DNA from: a virus
Length of the DNA: 24,992 nucleotides
IMG/VR virus record: IMGVR_UViG_3300020469_000247
Span: 1 to 24,992 of that record
Strand: one strand, 5' to 3'
Shown: positions 8,268-16,092 of the stretch, piece by piece
Layout of the letters: every line of letters begins with the position of its first letter
How positions within the stretch are numbered: position 1 is the first letter of the stretch
Position numbers and translations under genes: made by a program
The notes under the pieces: generated by a model
Database searches by the model: none
What the model was told of the DNA's origin: nothing
Seen by the model: the letters and a program-made list of their open reading frames with translations, nothing else

Positions 8268-8326
8268 AGACTGAAAGGAACCTTTATGGTTTTTGTAATC
8301 TCCGTAAAAAGGAGGTGATTCAGTCT
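8268..8326 (+). promoter_or_regulatory. Structured RNA element with a very long anti-16S (Shine-Dalgarno) sequence
   Basis: AGACTGAA (8268-8275) is perfectly complementary to TTCAGTCT (8319-8326), giving an 8-bp closing stem. Inside, ATCTCC (8298-8303) can pair with GGAGGT (8311-8316) around a 7-base A-rich loop, burying an AAGGAGGTGAT sequence. The stretch AAGGAGGTGATTCAGTC (8309-8325) matches the complement of the bacterial 16S 3' end at 15 of 17 positions, and the two differences are C-to-T, so G-U pairs remain possible. No ATG, GTG or TTG lies at a normal distance downstream, so ordinary initiation is not its evident use. See the mini-ORF entry. Confidence 0.45.
8286..8318 (+). CDS. Candidate 10-codon mini-ORF (MVFVISVKRR) ending in AGG AGG TGA
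   Basis: AAGGA (8275-8279) sits 6 bases before ATG 8286, a good initiation site. The reading frame ends after ten codons in two AGG codons and TGA, and those same bases form the long Shine-Dalgarno-like sequence. Tandem AGG codons and internal Shine-Dalgarno sequences are known to promote ribosomal frameshifting or pausing in bacteria. A -1 shift would end at TGA 8363-8365, three bases before the terminator stem. A +1 shift would run to TAA 8413-8415, through the terminator. It could be a leader peptide, a recoded short protein or a chance ORF. Confidence 0.35.
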   Translation: MVFVISVKRR

Positions 8327-8367
8327 CGCCAGTGGTATTCAATGGCGTTAAATCCACAATATTGAAC

Positions 8368-8406
8368 CCGGTCCTCGGAGCTCAGCTTCGGGGACCGGCT
8401 TTTTTT
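8368..8406 (+). terminator. Strong Rho-independent terminator after the capsid region
   Basis: A 31-base inverted repeat (8368-8398, outer arm CCGGTCC/GGACCGG) can form 14 base pairs with two G-U and a 3-base loop, followed by seven T (8400-8406). It separates capsid from tail genes and would keep capsid transcripts distinct from the less-needed tail transcripts. Confidence 0.95.
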
Positions 8407-8432
8407 GTTTTATAAATTTATAGGAGAAACCT

Positions 8433-9083
8433 ATGGGAGCTTATACAAAACTCCAAGCAGTAAATGAAATGCTCTTGTTTTCTGGAGAAACACCAGTAGA
8501 CGATTTGACAGGGGCCTCCGGCGTAGACACTTCAATTGCTTTATCTATTCTGGATCAAAAAACACTAGACGCTCAAGCTCGTGGCTTAGCTGATAATATA
8601 ACTATTAGAGATTATACTTTGCCCACAGACAATACAGTGGTATATCTTCCGGCAAATATTCTATCAGCTACTCTTTTAGATCTTGTAGAAGCAGAACATC
8701 CGGATGTTACATATGCACGAGTTGTTGTAAGAGGCGGCCCTGATCGACCGCACCTTTTTAATCTAACAGACTCAACATCCTTTTTTAAAAAGGGTACTTA
8801 TACAGTTGAGCTTATATTACAAGTTGGATGGAATGACTTAGATACTCCTGTTCAAAAAGATATTATGATGCAAAGTGCTAGGCAGTATCAAATGTTAACT
8901 CAAGGTGACGGCGCTGTTGATAATTATCTAGCTCAGTTAGAGCTGTACTATGGAGCTAAATCCAAAGGATCTGATGTACGTAGTAAAGGTTATAATATAC
9001 TAGACTTAAACAACGCAGCACATAAAGCTACTTCTCGTAATATACGAAGAGATCCTGATAGATTTCGTCGTTGGAACGCATGA
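8433..9083 (+). CDS. Tail tubular protein A (T7 gp11-like, adaptor/gatekeeper)
   Basis: Forms the dodecameric ring joining the portal to the short tail. At 216 aa it is close to T7 gp11 (196 aa). The N-terminal pattern LQAVNEMLLFSGETPVDDL (about 7-25), followed by a segment with SIALSILDQKTLDAQARG (about 34-51), is typical of the family. A later VEAEHPDVTYARVVVRGG strand region and PVQKDIMMQSARQYQ helix (about 139-153) also fit. Ribosome site AGGAG is 7 bases before ATG 8433. It is first in the tail operon after the capsid terminator and is followed by tail tubular B, as in T7. Confidence 0.9.
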   Translation: MGAYTKLQAVNEMLLFSGETPVDDLTGASGVDTSIALSILDQKTLDAQARGLADNITIRDYTLPTDNTVVYLPANILSATLLDLVEAEHPDVTYARVVVRGGPDRPHLFNLTDSTSFFKKGTYTVELILQVGWNDLDTPVQKDIMMQSARQYQMLTQGDGAVDNYLAQLELYYGAKSKGSDVRSKGYNILDLNNAAHKATSRNIRRDPDRFRRWNA

Positions 9084-9099
9084 TCATAAGGAATCATAA

Positions 9100-12000
9100 A
9101 TGCCTACATTAAACCCAAGAGCACGATATCCTAGCGATCAAACTAGGATACCTATCCCAACGTTATCTGGCGGTGTTGGAAGACAGGCGCCTACAAAAAG
9201 AGCTGTAAACGAAGCTCAGAATTTAGATAATATTTTAGTTACGCTGGAGAGATCCGCTGAAAAAAGACCAGGCAGTACTTTTCTGCGTCGATTTAGTAAC
9301 TCAGCTTTAACTACTTTAGATGCTTCGTCGCCTAACACCTCTGAATTAGATTTACATGATAAATCACTAACGGCGGATTACAAGTTCTTTTGGTTTCAAG
9401 TAGCTGAAACACAACGGTATTTAGTAGCTATTAACCATAAGTCAGAAGCAAGCGCTGGTAGTCCTTCAGGCACTGAGTTAGCTAACTACATGCAGGTTTT
9501 TAAAGTAACTAAAGACGGCTTTCTTGAGTGTGGTCTTTCTGGCCACAACACGGCTGCTTTCTTTAATTACTTTACTTATAAAGCCGGAAACGCTTTACAA
9601 ACAGCAGACGATGCGCTTTCCTCTATTACTATTGGACCTCAGCTTTTAGTAAACAACAGTACTGTTAATACTGGTTACACAAGTAAGTTAAGAACTTTTA
9701 CTGAACATGAAACTTTAGGTGGCGTAGCTACAGACCACACAGCAGGCGATTCTGCTTGGTGTAAGATTGGTCTTGATGGAGAGTTTATAACTACAGGAGC
9801 CGGAACAGCTGGATCTCCTACTGACTATACCGAAGATATAAACGGTAGAAAACTTGTTTACTTTACTACTACCCCTGTAGATACAGAAGGTCAAGGAAGT
9901 ATTTATGTAGATGGTAAGTTTTTTGTGAAGAATGATCAGGTATTTGTATCGGTTCCTTCAGGCACAGATCTTGCTCCTTATTTGAAAAGAGAAGTTACTG
10001 GGTCAGGAACTATTAAATTTGGAGCCGCTTCAAACGGAAATCAAACCTATACAGTATCCGCAGAAGAAATACCCAACTCTTTAGCAGACTATGGTGTAGA
10101 TCAGCTTGTAGTAGACCACAATCCCTCAGATAACAACGAAACAATTACTCTTAGATTTACAGGCCAAACAGAAAGAGACGCTTTTGCTGGAACTAATACA
10201 GTACCGGGTTTAACTCGATTCACTTTAGCTGGTGTGTCTCTTCCTTTAGAAGACGGTGTTAACAACTCTGTTATAACTAATGGTACAGATGGAGCTAAGT
10301 TTACAATTAAGTGGACCGCAACAGCATCGGGAGACGGTCTTACTGTAGGTCTTGTGGCTGATGCGGTTAAGGCTGCTTATGATGCGGGTAGTAGCGTTCC
10401 TTTTACGGTTCCTTTTGACTTTATTGGAACCTTTAATCCTGATGGTTCAACGCTTCCAGCAAGTATCAGTGACTATGTTTTAGATTATTCTGGAGGAGAT
10501 TTAAGAACTAATCAACTCTACGGCAACGCATATACTTTAGTGTTTACTGCTCTAAGAGACGGTACATCAAACAGTACTCTTCCTTCAACAGCAGTTGCTG
10601 CGGCAAGTTCTGAAGCTTTCTTTACACTAAGATCAGACGACGATGGTGGAGCCATTGCTAAACATATTCCGGTACAAGATTGGCGATATCCAGACTCAAC
10701 TAGACGCTATTTAGGTAACCAACTTTCTGATTTTTCTGAGTTTAACTTTCCTCCTAGAACAGGAGAAAATACAGTAGAAAGCGATGGTTACGTTGAAAAT
10801 GTCACTTTTGGTGGCGTAACTAGAGAAACCTTTAGTCGCTTTAATCAGCCTCCAGTTTTAATGGAAGATAAAGTAAAAACTACTTTAGCTGCTTTATACT
10901 CCGATTTATCTAATGGCAACGGTAAAATTTACTATGTTGAGAACTCATATGCTGGAGAAGTTCCCGGGTATTACATTGTAAAGGATGTTACTAATACTCC
11001 TTACACCCGACTCGTAAGAACGCCAGAAGAATATTCTGTTTTAGATGAAGATCGTTTTCCTAAGATTATAAAGATTGGTTCTTTTAGCAATGGAATTGAA
11101 CAGTTCGTAGTTCAAAACATGGATCTAGAAGAACGTCGTTCAGGTAACATTACTACTAATCCAGGACCTGAGGCTTTTAAAGATGGTAAGCAAGCTCCTA
11201 TTAAAAGTATGGGTTTCTTTAGAGACCGTTTATTTTTATCTTCAGGTGATACAGTATTTTCTTCTAGGACCGGGGACTTTTCTGACTTCTGGGCTGAAAA
11301 TCCCAGCATTGTTGCCGATACAGATCCTATTGACGTTCGTTTATCGACTAATAAATATGCGGAAGTAGAGTCTATGACTCCTTTTGCTTCTAGTCTTTTT
11401 ATTAACACAGGATCCGATATTCAGTTTACTCTTAAAGGATCTGAGAATAATATTACCCCATTTACAGCAGAGGTTAGTCCTACTGCTTTTTATTCTACGT
11501 CGCCTTTAGTAAACCCTGTTTTATTAGGATCTCAGATTTATTTCTTTGCTCCTGAACGAGCCTATGTTTATTTTAACGATAGTACAGTGACGGTAAATCA
11601 GGCTATTGAGGTTAGCTTAAACTGCCCTAATTATTTACCAAAAACTTATGGAGAAATTGCTGTAGTTCCGGGTTATGATTCTTTATGCATGATTGATAAG
11701 GATAACAGAAAATTTCTTTATGTCTATACAAATAGATATAGAGGAGCTGATGTTGTTCAAAATGCTTTTTATAGATATGTATATGATGTAGATATTATGA
11801 CTGTTGAGTCGTATGATAATGACTTCTACTTAGTTAGTCGTCATTTAGTTACAGGATCTCCAGATACATACAGATATTATTTAGATTATCAACGTTTTTA
11901 TGAAGAAGATAACTCTGTTCCTCGATTAGACCACCAAGTTACAATTGATGAAGCGGTTGTTTCTGTAGGTTCTCCTAATCATCAAGAAGGAAGCATTGTT

Positions 12001-12627
12001 TATAACGCTGGGACAGGAAAAACAACAATAACTGTAAAGAAATATGGTAATAGATTAGTAGATACTTTGTACATAGCGCCTGGAAATTCAGCTGAATCTA
12101 GAGCAGGCGAAATTATTCAATTAGCTGCTGGCAAACAAACTGATGTTGTTGATTCTCTTACTTGGAATGATGGTACTTTAACCATTGTTTTAATAGGTGA
12201 CTTTACTACAGGTGGAGCAAATTATCGTAAGTTTATTATAGGAACATCTTATACCAGTACTATTGAATTGTCTCCTCAGTATATGAGGGATCAAAGCAAT
12301 AACGTTGTTGAAGGTACTTTGTCTCTTAGAACTTTGCATCTGCAACACCACAATACTGGGACATATCGTATTGAAAAAGCAACGCGCGGAAGAAGAAAGG
12401 CTGTTCTAACATATACTCCTTCTGAATTAGATGAAGTTAATGTTGCTGATGCAGACGATCTTCCTTTGCCTTTATATGAAAAAAATGGGGAATCTTTTAC
12501 CAAGATTATGGGATACGCTGCTGAGACAGATTTATTTATTGTTTCAGACTACCCTAACCCAATGAATATTGCACAAATAGAACTCAAGGGCAGATTCACG
12601 AGTAAAACCTCGGGATTTGTCCGTTAG
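9100..12627 (+). CDS. Tail tubular protein B (T7 gp12-like, nozzle), enlarged
   Basis: Forms the conical nozzle of the short tail. The N-terminus shows the family signature: IPTLSGGVGRQAPTKRAVNE (about 19-38), an asparagine/leucine-rich stretch, then LERSAEKRPGSTFLRR (about 49-64). The middle (about 690-720, GFFRDRLFLSSGDTVFSSRT and the following DFSDFW) and the C-terminal MNIAQIELKGRF (about 1155-1166) also match the family layout. At 1175 aa it is about 380 residues longer than T7 gp12 (794 aa). Much of the excess appears to lie between about residues 150 and 520, a Thr/Ser/Gly/Asp-rich, beta-prone region that looks like inserted domains, possibly for surface or receptor contact. Ribosome site AAGGA is 8 bases before ATG 9100. 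A stable hairpin follows the stop. Confidence 0.9.
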   Translation: MPTLNPRARYPSDQTRIPIPTLSGGVGRQAPTKRAVNEAQNLDNILVTLERSAEKRPGSTFLRRFSNSALTTLDASSPNTSELDLHDKSLTADYKFFWFQVAETQRYLVAINHKSEASAGSPSGTELANYMQVFKVTKDGFLECGLSGHNTAAFFNYFTYKAGNALQTADDALSSITIGPQLLVNNSTVNTGYTSKLRTFTEHETLGGVATDHTAGDSAWCKIGLDGEFITTGAGTAGSPTDYTEDINGRKLVYFTTTPVDTEGQGSIYVDGKFFVKNDQVFVSVPSGTDLAPYLKREVTGSGTIKFGAASNGNQTYTVSAEEIPNSLADYGVDQLVVDHNPSDNNETITLRFTGQTERDAFAGTNTVPGLTRFTLAGVSLPLEDGVNNSVITNGTDGAKFTIKWTATASGDGLTVGLVADAVKAAYDAGSSVPFTVPFDFIGTFNPDGSTLPASISDYVLDYSGGDLRTNQLYGNAYTLVFTALRDGTSNSTLPSTAVAAASSEAFFTLRSDDDGGAIAKHIPVQDWRYPDSTRRYLGNQLSDFSEFNFPPRTGENTVESDGYVENVTFGGVTRETFSRFNQPPVLMEDKVKTTLAALYSDLSNGNGKIYYVENSYAGEVPGYYIVKDVTNTPYTRLVRTPEEYSVLDEDRFPKIIKIGSFSNGIEQFVVQNMDLEERRSGNITTNPGPEAFKDGKQAPIKSMGFFRDRLFLSSGDTVFSSRTGDFSDFWAENPSIVADTDPIDVRLSTNKYAEVESMTPFASSLFINTGSDIQFTLKGSENNITPFTAEVSPTAFYSTSPLVNPVLLGSQIYFFAPERAYVYFNDSTVTVNQAIEVSLNCPNYLPKTYGEIAVVPGYDSLCMIDKDNRKFLYVYTNRYRGADVVQNAFYRYVYDVDIMTVESYDNDFYLVSRHLVTGSPDTYRYYLDYQRFYEEDNSVPRLDHQVTIDEAVVSVGSPNHQEGSIVYNAGTGKTTITVKKYGNRLVDTLYIAPGNSAESRAGEIIQLAAGKQTDVVDSLTWNDGTLTIVLIGDFTTGGANYRKFIIGTSYTSTIELSPQYMRDQSNNVVEGTLSLRTLHLQHHNTGTYRIEKATRGRRKAVLTYTPSELDEVNVADADDLPLPLYEKNGESFTKIMGYAAETDLFIVSDYPNPMNIAQIELKGRFTSKTSGFVR

Positions 12628-12640
12628 TGTTCTCTCTTTT

Positions 12641-12680
12641 AGCTCTCGGCTCTCCTTCGGGAGAGTCGGGGGTTACTTTA
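12641..12680 (+). terminator. Stable UUCG hairpin after tail tubular B (probable terminator, weak T-tract)
   Basis: Bases 12641-12655 pair with 12660-12674 around a TTCG tetraloop (12656-12659): up to 15 pairs including several G-T, with core CTCTCC/GGAGAG. The tail after it (TTACTTTATT) is T-rich but not a clean T run, so termination may be partial. It lies entirely in the gap before the next gene's true start at 12692. Confidence 0.7.
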
Positions 12681-12691
12681 TTGGAGATAAA

Positions 12692-13768
12692 ATGGATATA
12701 AGCTATCCTTTACATACTCTTGACATTATATTAGATAATGAAACATTTGTAGATCGTAACAACGAACTTACAGATCGAAAAGGCGTTCTTCGTGCTAATA
12801 AAACTCAATTATTATTACGAAGTACTTTTGAAGAATTGTTAATAGAACGACAGACTATTTTAGAAGGTCGTGGTTTTAGAGCTCCCGAAGACTGGGAACT
12901 TGAGTGGAATATCAACTTAGGTCCTGTATGGACTCCTGCAGACGAAGCAAACTTAGCTATTTGGCTTAGCCCAGATAAAATGGTTGTGGATACAGGAACT
13001 GGATTTGGTACAATAGGTCTTTGGGAAGATCAGTCAGGCAGTAAGTATGATTTTTACAACGCGGCCTTTAATCACCAACCAACATTAGGAACTCATTTAA
13101 ACGGGTTTAAGCCTGTTGTATTTCCCGGCAACGTAAGTGCAAATACTAGAGATTTTTTGTACATGGGCGGAGAAGGAGAAGCAAATCAGTGGCCTACTAA
13201 CACCAATCCCGGCTCAGGAGATCGACTAACTATAGGTATGATGGTAAACACAGGCGAAGATGATGATCGTGCTGCTGGCTTGTTACTTAGTGTTGGCGGC
13301 GTTGGACAAAGTTTAGGCGGAACCGATGATTGGAACATTAGAAAAATATGTGATTCCTCTGAATCTAAATGGCGTTTAGATTGGGGAGATCATAACGTAG
13401 AAAATGAAGCTTTAACATTTGATGCTGATCAGTTTTTTGTTACTGGAACAAGTGGTAGTAACAGAACTGCGTTTAAGGTTGACGGTGGAACAGCACAAGA
13501 AGCTGCTATTAATATTATAGGTCAAAACTTAGAGACCATAGCTTCTAATAACGAAGTTGTTATTGCAGCAGATATAGCAAGTGGTGGAGTTGTATCTCAA
13601 AACAATTTTAAAGGTAGTATTTACGAAATAATTTTTATTGAATCAGAAATGACTACTGCGCTAAGTGAAACAATAGAGGGGTACTTTGCGCATAAGTATG
13701 GAAAGACATCTAGTCTTCCCAGTGATCATCCTTATAAAACAGAACCCCCTCGCTCAAAAGGAAGATAA
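12692..13768 (+). CDS. LamG/concanavalin-like tail-associated protein (putative adhesin)
   Basis: I chose ATG 12692 because GGAG (12683-12686) lies 5 bases upstream. The frame is open further 5' to a TTG at 12617, but that would translate the terminator hairpin and overlap the previous gene. The resulting protein has 358 residues. The first 75 residues may be an anchor domain. From about residue 90 (TPADEANLAIWLSPDKMVVD) it has the look of a concanavalin A-like (LamG) jelly roll: a W-x-D-x-SG motif (LWEDQSGSKYDFYN), beta-rich middle, and a C-terminal EGYFAHKYGKTSSLPSDHPY, a tail motif I know from many LamG-type phage and bacterial proteins. Likely binds surface glycans as part of the adsorption apparatus. 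It lies between tail tube and tail fibre genes. Confidence 0.75.
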   Translation: MDISYPLHTLDIILDNETFVDRNNELTDRKGVLRANKTQLLLRSTFEELLIERQTILEGRGFRAPEDWELEWNINLGPVWTPADEANLAIWLSPDKMVVDTGTGFGTIGLWEDQSGSKYDFYNAAFNHQPTLGTHLNGFKPVVFPGNVSANTRDFLYMGGEGEANQWPTNTNPGSGDRLTIGMMVNTGEDDDRAAGLLLSVGGVGQSLGGTDDWNIRKICDSSESKWRLDWGDHNVENEALTFDADQFFVTGTSGSNRTAFKVDGGTAQEAAINIIGQNLETIASNNEVVIAADIASGGVVSQNNFKGSIYEIIFIESEMTTALSETIEGYFAHKYGKTSSLPSDHPYKTEPPRSKGR

Positions 13769-13772
13769 TATT

Positions 13773-13922
13773 ATGGCAATGCGATATGGTGGAAAATCTA
13801 CTGGTCAGACAAAAAGAAAATCTGTGAAAACTAAAAAAAGCCGTGGCGGTCGTGCCGCTAGTAAAACAGTTGGTCGGGGCAATGCTCATGGCAAAGGCGC
13901 TCGCGCCGCTCGTGGCACTTGA
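13773..13922 (+). CDS. Very basic 49-aa protein
   Basis: ATG 13773 follows AAGGAAG at about 8 bases; the frame is open further upstream but only as an overlap with the preceding gene. The product is almost all Lys, Arg, Gly, Ala, Ser and Thr (for example KRKSVKTKKSRGGRAASKTV) with no hydrophobic core, and the C-terminus is Gly/Ala/Arg-rich. It looks like a DNA- or RNA-binding tail without a fold. It resembles in composition, but not clearly in sequence, the microproteins at 17078-18421. It sits between two tail genes. Function unknown. Confidence 0.7.
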   Translation: MAMRYGGKSTGQTKRKSVKTKKSRGGRAASKTVGRGNAHGKGARAARGT

Positions 13923-13936
13923 AAGTGAGATAAACA

Positions 13937-15469
13937 ATGCCTATTAGTGACAATATAACAACGGAATTAGAATATAGTATAAATACCGCATCTAATACTT
14001 ACGACTATAGCGGTATAACTGGGTTAGATACGGATAGATCTTCGGCTTCTCAGCTGATCGTTCTTTTTACTTTTAACAACTTTACAGACGGAACTGCAGT
14101 TAGTAGTAGAACCTTTACAAACTGGTACGATCCTTTTCTATTACCTTTAACAAAAGCTGATGGAACGAGCGTTCTTACCTTTAATGACGCTACTTTTCAG
14201 GTGACAGTTACTTCTTCTGAAACAACAGGTGCTTTAGGTACTGTAAAAGATGCGGGAGGAACTGAGTTTACTAGACCTCTACATGATTCAGGAACTAAGA
14301 TTAGAATTATTAGAGCTCAAGATGTAAATAATAAAAACCATGTCTTTGCTCCAGGATCTAGAGTTACTTCAACTTCTTTGAATAACGCTATAGGTCAGGT
14401 ATTTGATTCTGTTGTTGAATTGAACGGTAGGTTAGTAAAGGTAGAAAGCGGTAACTTTGAAAGTACTGGCTCTCTTCCTTTACAAAACTTAGCAGATATT
14501 CCTGCTCAATCAGGTGCAGCTGTTAAAATTCTTCAGTATAATCCATCTAGTACACCTATTTACGAATGGATTGATCCTCCTGCTGGAAGCGGAAGTTCTT
14601 CAGGAGATATGACTGGCATTGATATTACTGGCGGAAACGGTATAACTTTAAGTCAAAGTAATACTACTTCTGGAAACTATACAGCAACGGTTACTGCTGA
14701 CTTAAAATCAAACGGTGGTATTGAAATAGATTCGCACGCTAATGACTTAGCTTTAAATCTAGGTCATGCTGCAATTAACGGAACTTTGGCTATATCAGAC
14801 GGTGGAACTGGATCTACAAGTGCAGCTAATGCTAGAACTGCTTTAGGATTAGGAACAGCAGCTACTCAAGCTACAGGAATTGCTAATACTAATGTTCCAA
14901 AGTTTACTTCTGGGGTTGCTGATGATGATTTCCTTCGAGTTAATGGAGTGTTAATCGAAGGTCGAAGTGCGGCTGAAGTTCTTAGCGATATAGGTGCGCA
15001 AGCTGCAGACGCTGATTTGACTGCTATAGCTGGTCTAACTTCAGCGGCTGACAAAGGTATTCAGTTTACTGGATCAGGAACTGCTGGGGTTTATGACTTA
15101 ACAGCAGCTGGCAAAGCTTTGCTTGATGACGCAAATGCAGCTGCCCAGCGTACTACGCTAGGTATTACAAACGTTGGAGCTTATACTGGTCAGATAGAAG
15201 CTGCCGCAAATAAGACATATACACTTGACCCAGCTGCAGCTACTGCTAGAACTATTACAGGGTTCTATATTAAAAGCGCTTCTGGTACAGTTACAGCAAC
15301 ACTTAAAGTTGGAACTGATGTAGTTAAAGCCGCTAGTGTTACTAGCTCTAGCGGAGATCAAACTTCGTTAGCAAATACAGGCGTATCAGTTAACGAAGCT
15401 ATTACTATTGTAACTACCTCTAACTCCTCTGCAACAGACGTAATCTTTTCAGTGGAGTATACAGAATGA
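13937..15469 (+). CDS. Tail fibre protein
   Basis: 510 aa. The N-terminal part (about 1-165) resembles the tail-attachment domain of T7-type fibres: an opening with a YDYSGITG segment, a beta-rich region, and HVFAPGSRVTSTSLNNAIGQ (about 136-155), followed by a short helix. A Gly/Ser linker (about 216-224, AGSGSSSGD) leads to a repetitive fibre region with the typical DGGTGSTSAANARTALGLGT (about 285-304) and a similar Ala-rich unit (QRTTLGITNVG, about 406-416). The last 80 residues are Thr/Ser/Val-rich, probably the receptor-binding tip. No self-cleaving chaperone or enzymatic domain is seen. Its stop overlaps the next start (ATGA). Confidence 0.85.
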   Translation: MPISDNITTELEYSINTASNTYDYSGITGLDTDRSSASQLIVLFTFNNFTDGTAVSSRTFTNWYDPFLLPLTKADGTSVLTFNDATFQVTVTSSETTGALGTVKDAGGTEFTRPLHDSGTKIRIIRAQDVNNKNHVFAPGSRVTSTSLNNAIGQVFDSVVELNGRLVKVESGNFESTGSLPLQNLADIPAQSGAAVKILQYNPSSTPIYEWIDPPAGSGSSSGDMTGIDITGGNGITLSQSNTTSGNYTATVTADLKSNGGIEIDSHANDLALNLGHAAINGTLAISDGGTGSTSAANARTALGLGTAATQATGIANTNVPKFTSGVADDDFLRVNGVLIEGRSAAEVLSDIGAQAADADLTAIAGLTSAADKGIQFTGSGTAGVYDLTAAGKALLDDANAAAQRTTLGITNVGAYTGQIEAAANKTYTLDPAAATARTITGFYIKSASGTVTATLKVGTDVVKAASVTSSSGDQTSLANTGVSVNEAITIVTTSNSSATDVIFSVEYTE

Positions 15470-15912
15470 GTAATACTTGGTTATTATTTCCTGCTACAGA
15501 AACAATTAAAGATACTTATACTCAATCGGCTCAATGGGTTTGGCGTTCGTCCAATAACTGGTGGAATAATATCGATGAGGGTACTTGGTCTAGTACAGGT
15601 AGTACAACAGGTACTTATTTAAAGTTAGATAGCGGCAGTCGTATTGGTCTTAGTAATATTATTTTTTCTGCCTCCGATCCAAACCAAGCTGGTTTAAGCG
15701 CGGACTGGGAAATTCGGTTAACCATTTCCCCGTCATCGGGAGGAGTAAAAACGACTATTCGTGGATCTAATACTGGGGCGGGTGATTCGGTTTGGGAGTG
15801 GGTTGATAGCGGCGGAAGTACTATAACTTTAAGCACCGCTGATATTGAAGATGGTGGAAACTTTGGTTGGGACGCGGGTGATACGATTAAGATAGAACTT
15901 GTAGACCCTTAG
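15466..15912 (+). CDS. Hypothetical 148-aa beta-rich protein coupled to the tail fibre
   Basis: The ATG overlaps the tail fibre stop, so translation is probably coupled. The protein is rich in Trp, Ser, Thr and Gly, with aromatic clusters (AQWVWRSSNNWWNNIDEGTW, about 22-41) and a beta-prone C-terminal half (TIRGSNTGAGDSVWEWVDSG). It has no signal or membrane segment. I do not recognise it. Position and composition suggest a fibre-associated adhesin or a capping protein for the fibre tip. The codons in the last third are GC-richer than in the fibre gene. The frame after its stop stays open in the -1 frame (see the next entry). Confidence 0.75.
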   Translation: MSNTWLLFPATETIKDTYTQSAQWVWRSSNNWWNNIDEGTWSSTGSTTGTYLKLDSGSRIGLSNIIFSASDPNQAGLSADWEIRLTISPSSGGVKTTIRGSNTGAGDSVWEWVDSGGSTITLSTADIEDGGNFGWDAGDTIKIELVDP

Positions 15913-16010
15913 GACCGTCTGCTGCTGTTGCAGATTGTGGAGCGAATGCCATAACGGTTACGCCCTTCAGTGCAGCTAGCCCTCGGGCAGCAGCGTCGGA
16001 CTTATCATAG
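15913..16010 (+). other. GC-rich stretch before a terminator: possible structured RNA or -1 frame extension
   Basis: This 98-base stretch is clearly GC-richer than its surroundings and has no ATG-started gene. Its ends can pair: 15919-15926 with 15986-15993 (8 pairs, one G-U) plus CCG 15915-15917 with CGG 15997-15999. It is also open in the frame -1 to the 148-aa gene, from 15891 to TAG 16008-16010, encoding an Ala/Ser-rich tail, but no classical slippery heptamer is seen at the stop. I cannot decide between untranslated RNA, recoded tail and gene remnant. Confidence 0.3.
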
Positions 16011-16050
16011 AGGCGCTAGGGGTCCTGTGTCCCCTAGCGTCTTTTACTTT
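16011..16050 (+). terminator. Strong Rho-independent terminator before the lysis genes
   Basis: AGGCGCTAGGGG (16011-16022) pairs with CCCCTAGCGTCT (16031-16042), 12 pairs with one G-T, loop of 8, followed by TTTTACTTT. It separates the adhesion genes from the lysis cassette. Confidence 0.92.
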
Positions 16051-16092
16051 ATATATATAAAAGAGAGCTGAACTCAACTACGGGGAATTAGT

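Noticed and set aside
12617-12691. Extension of the LamG-like gene to TTG 12617
   Set aside because: It overlaps the tail tubular B stop and a terminator hairpin, and the ATG at 12692 has a good ribosome site.
15913-16010. tRNA-like gene in the GC-rich gap
   Set aside because: No T-loop GTTCRA motif, no anticodon arm and no acceptor stem of 7 pairs could be found.
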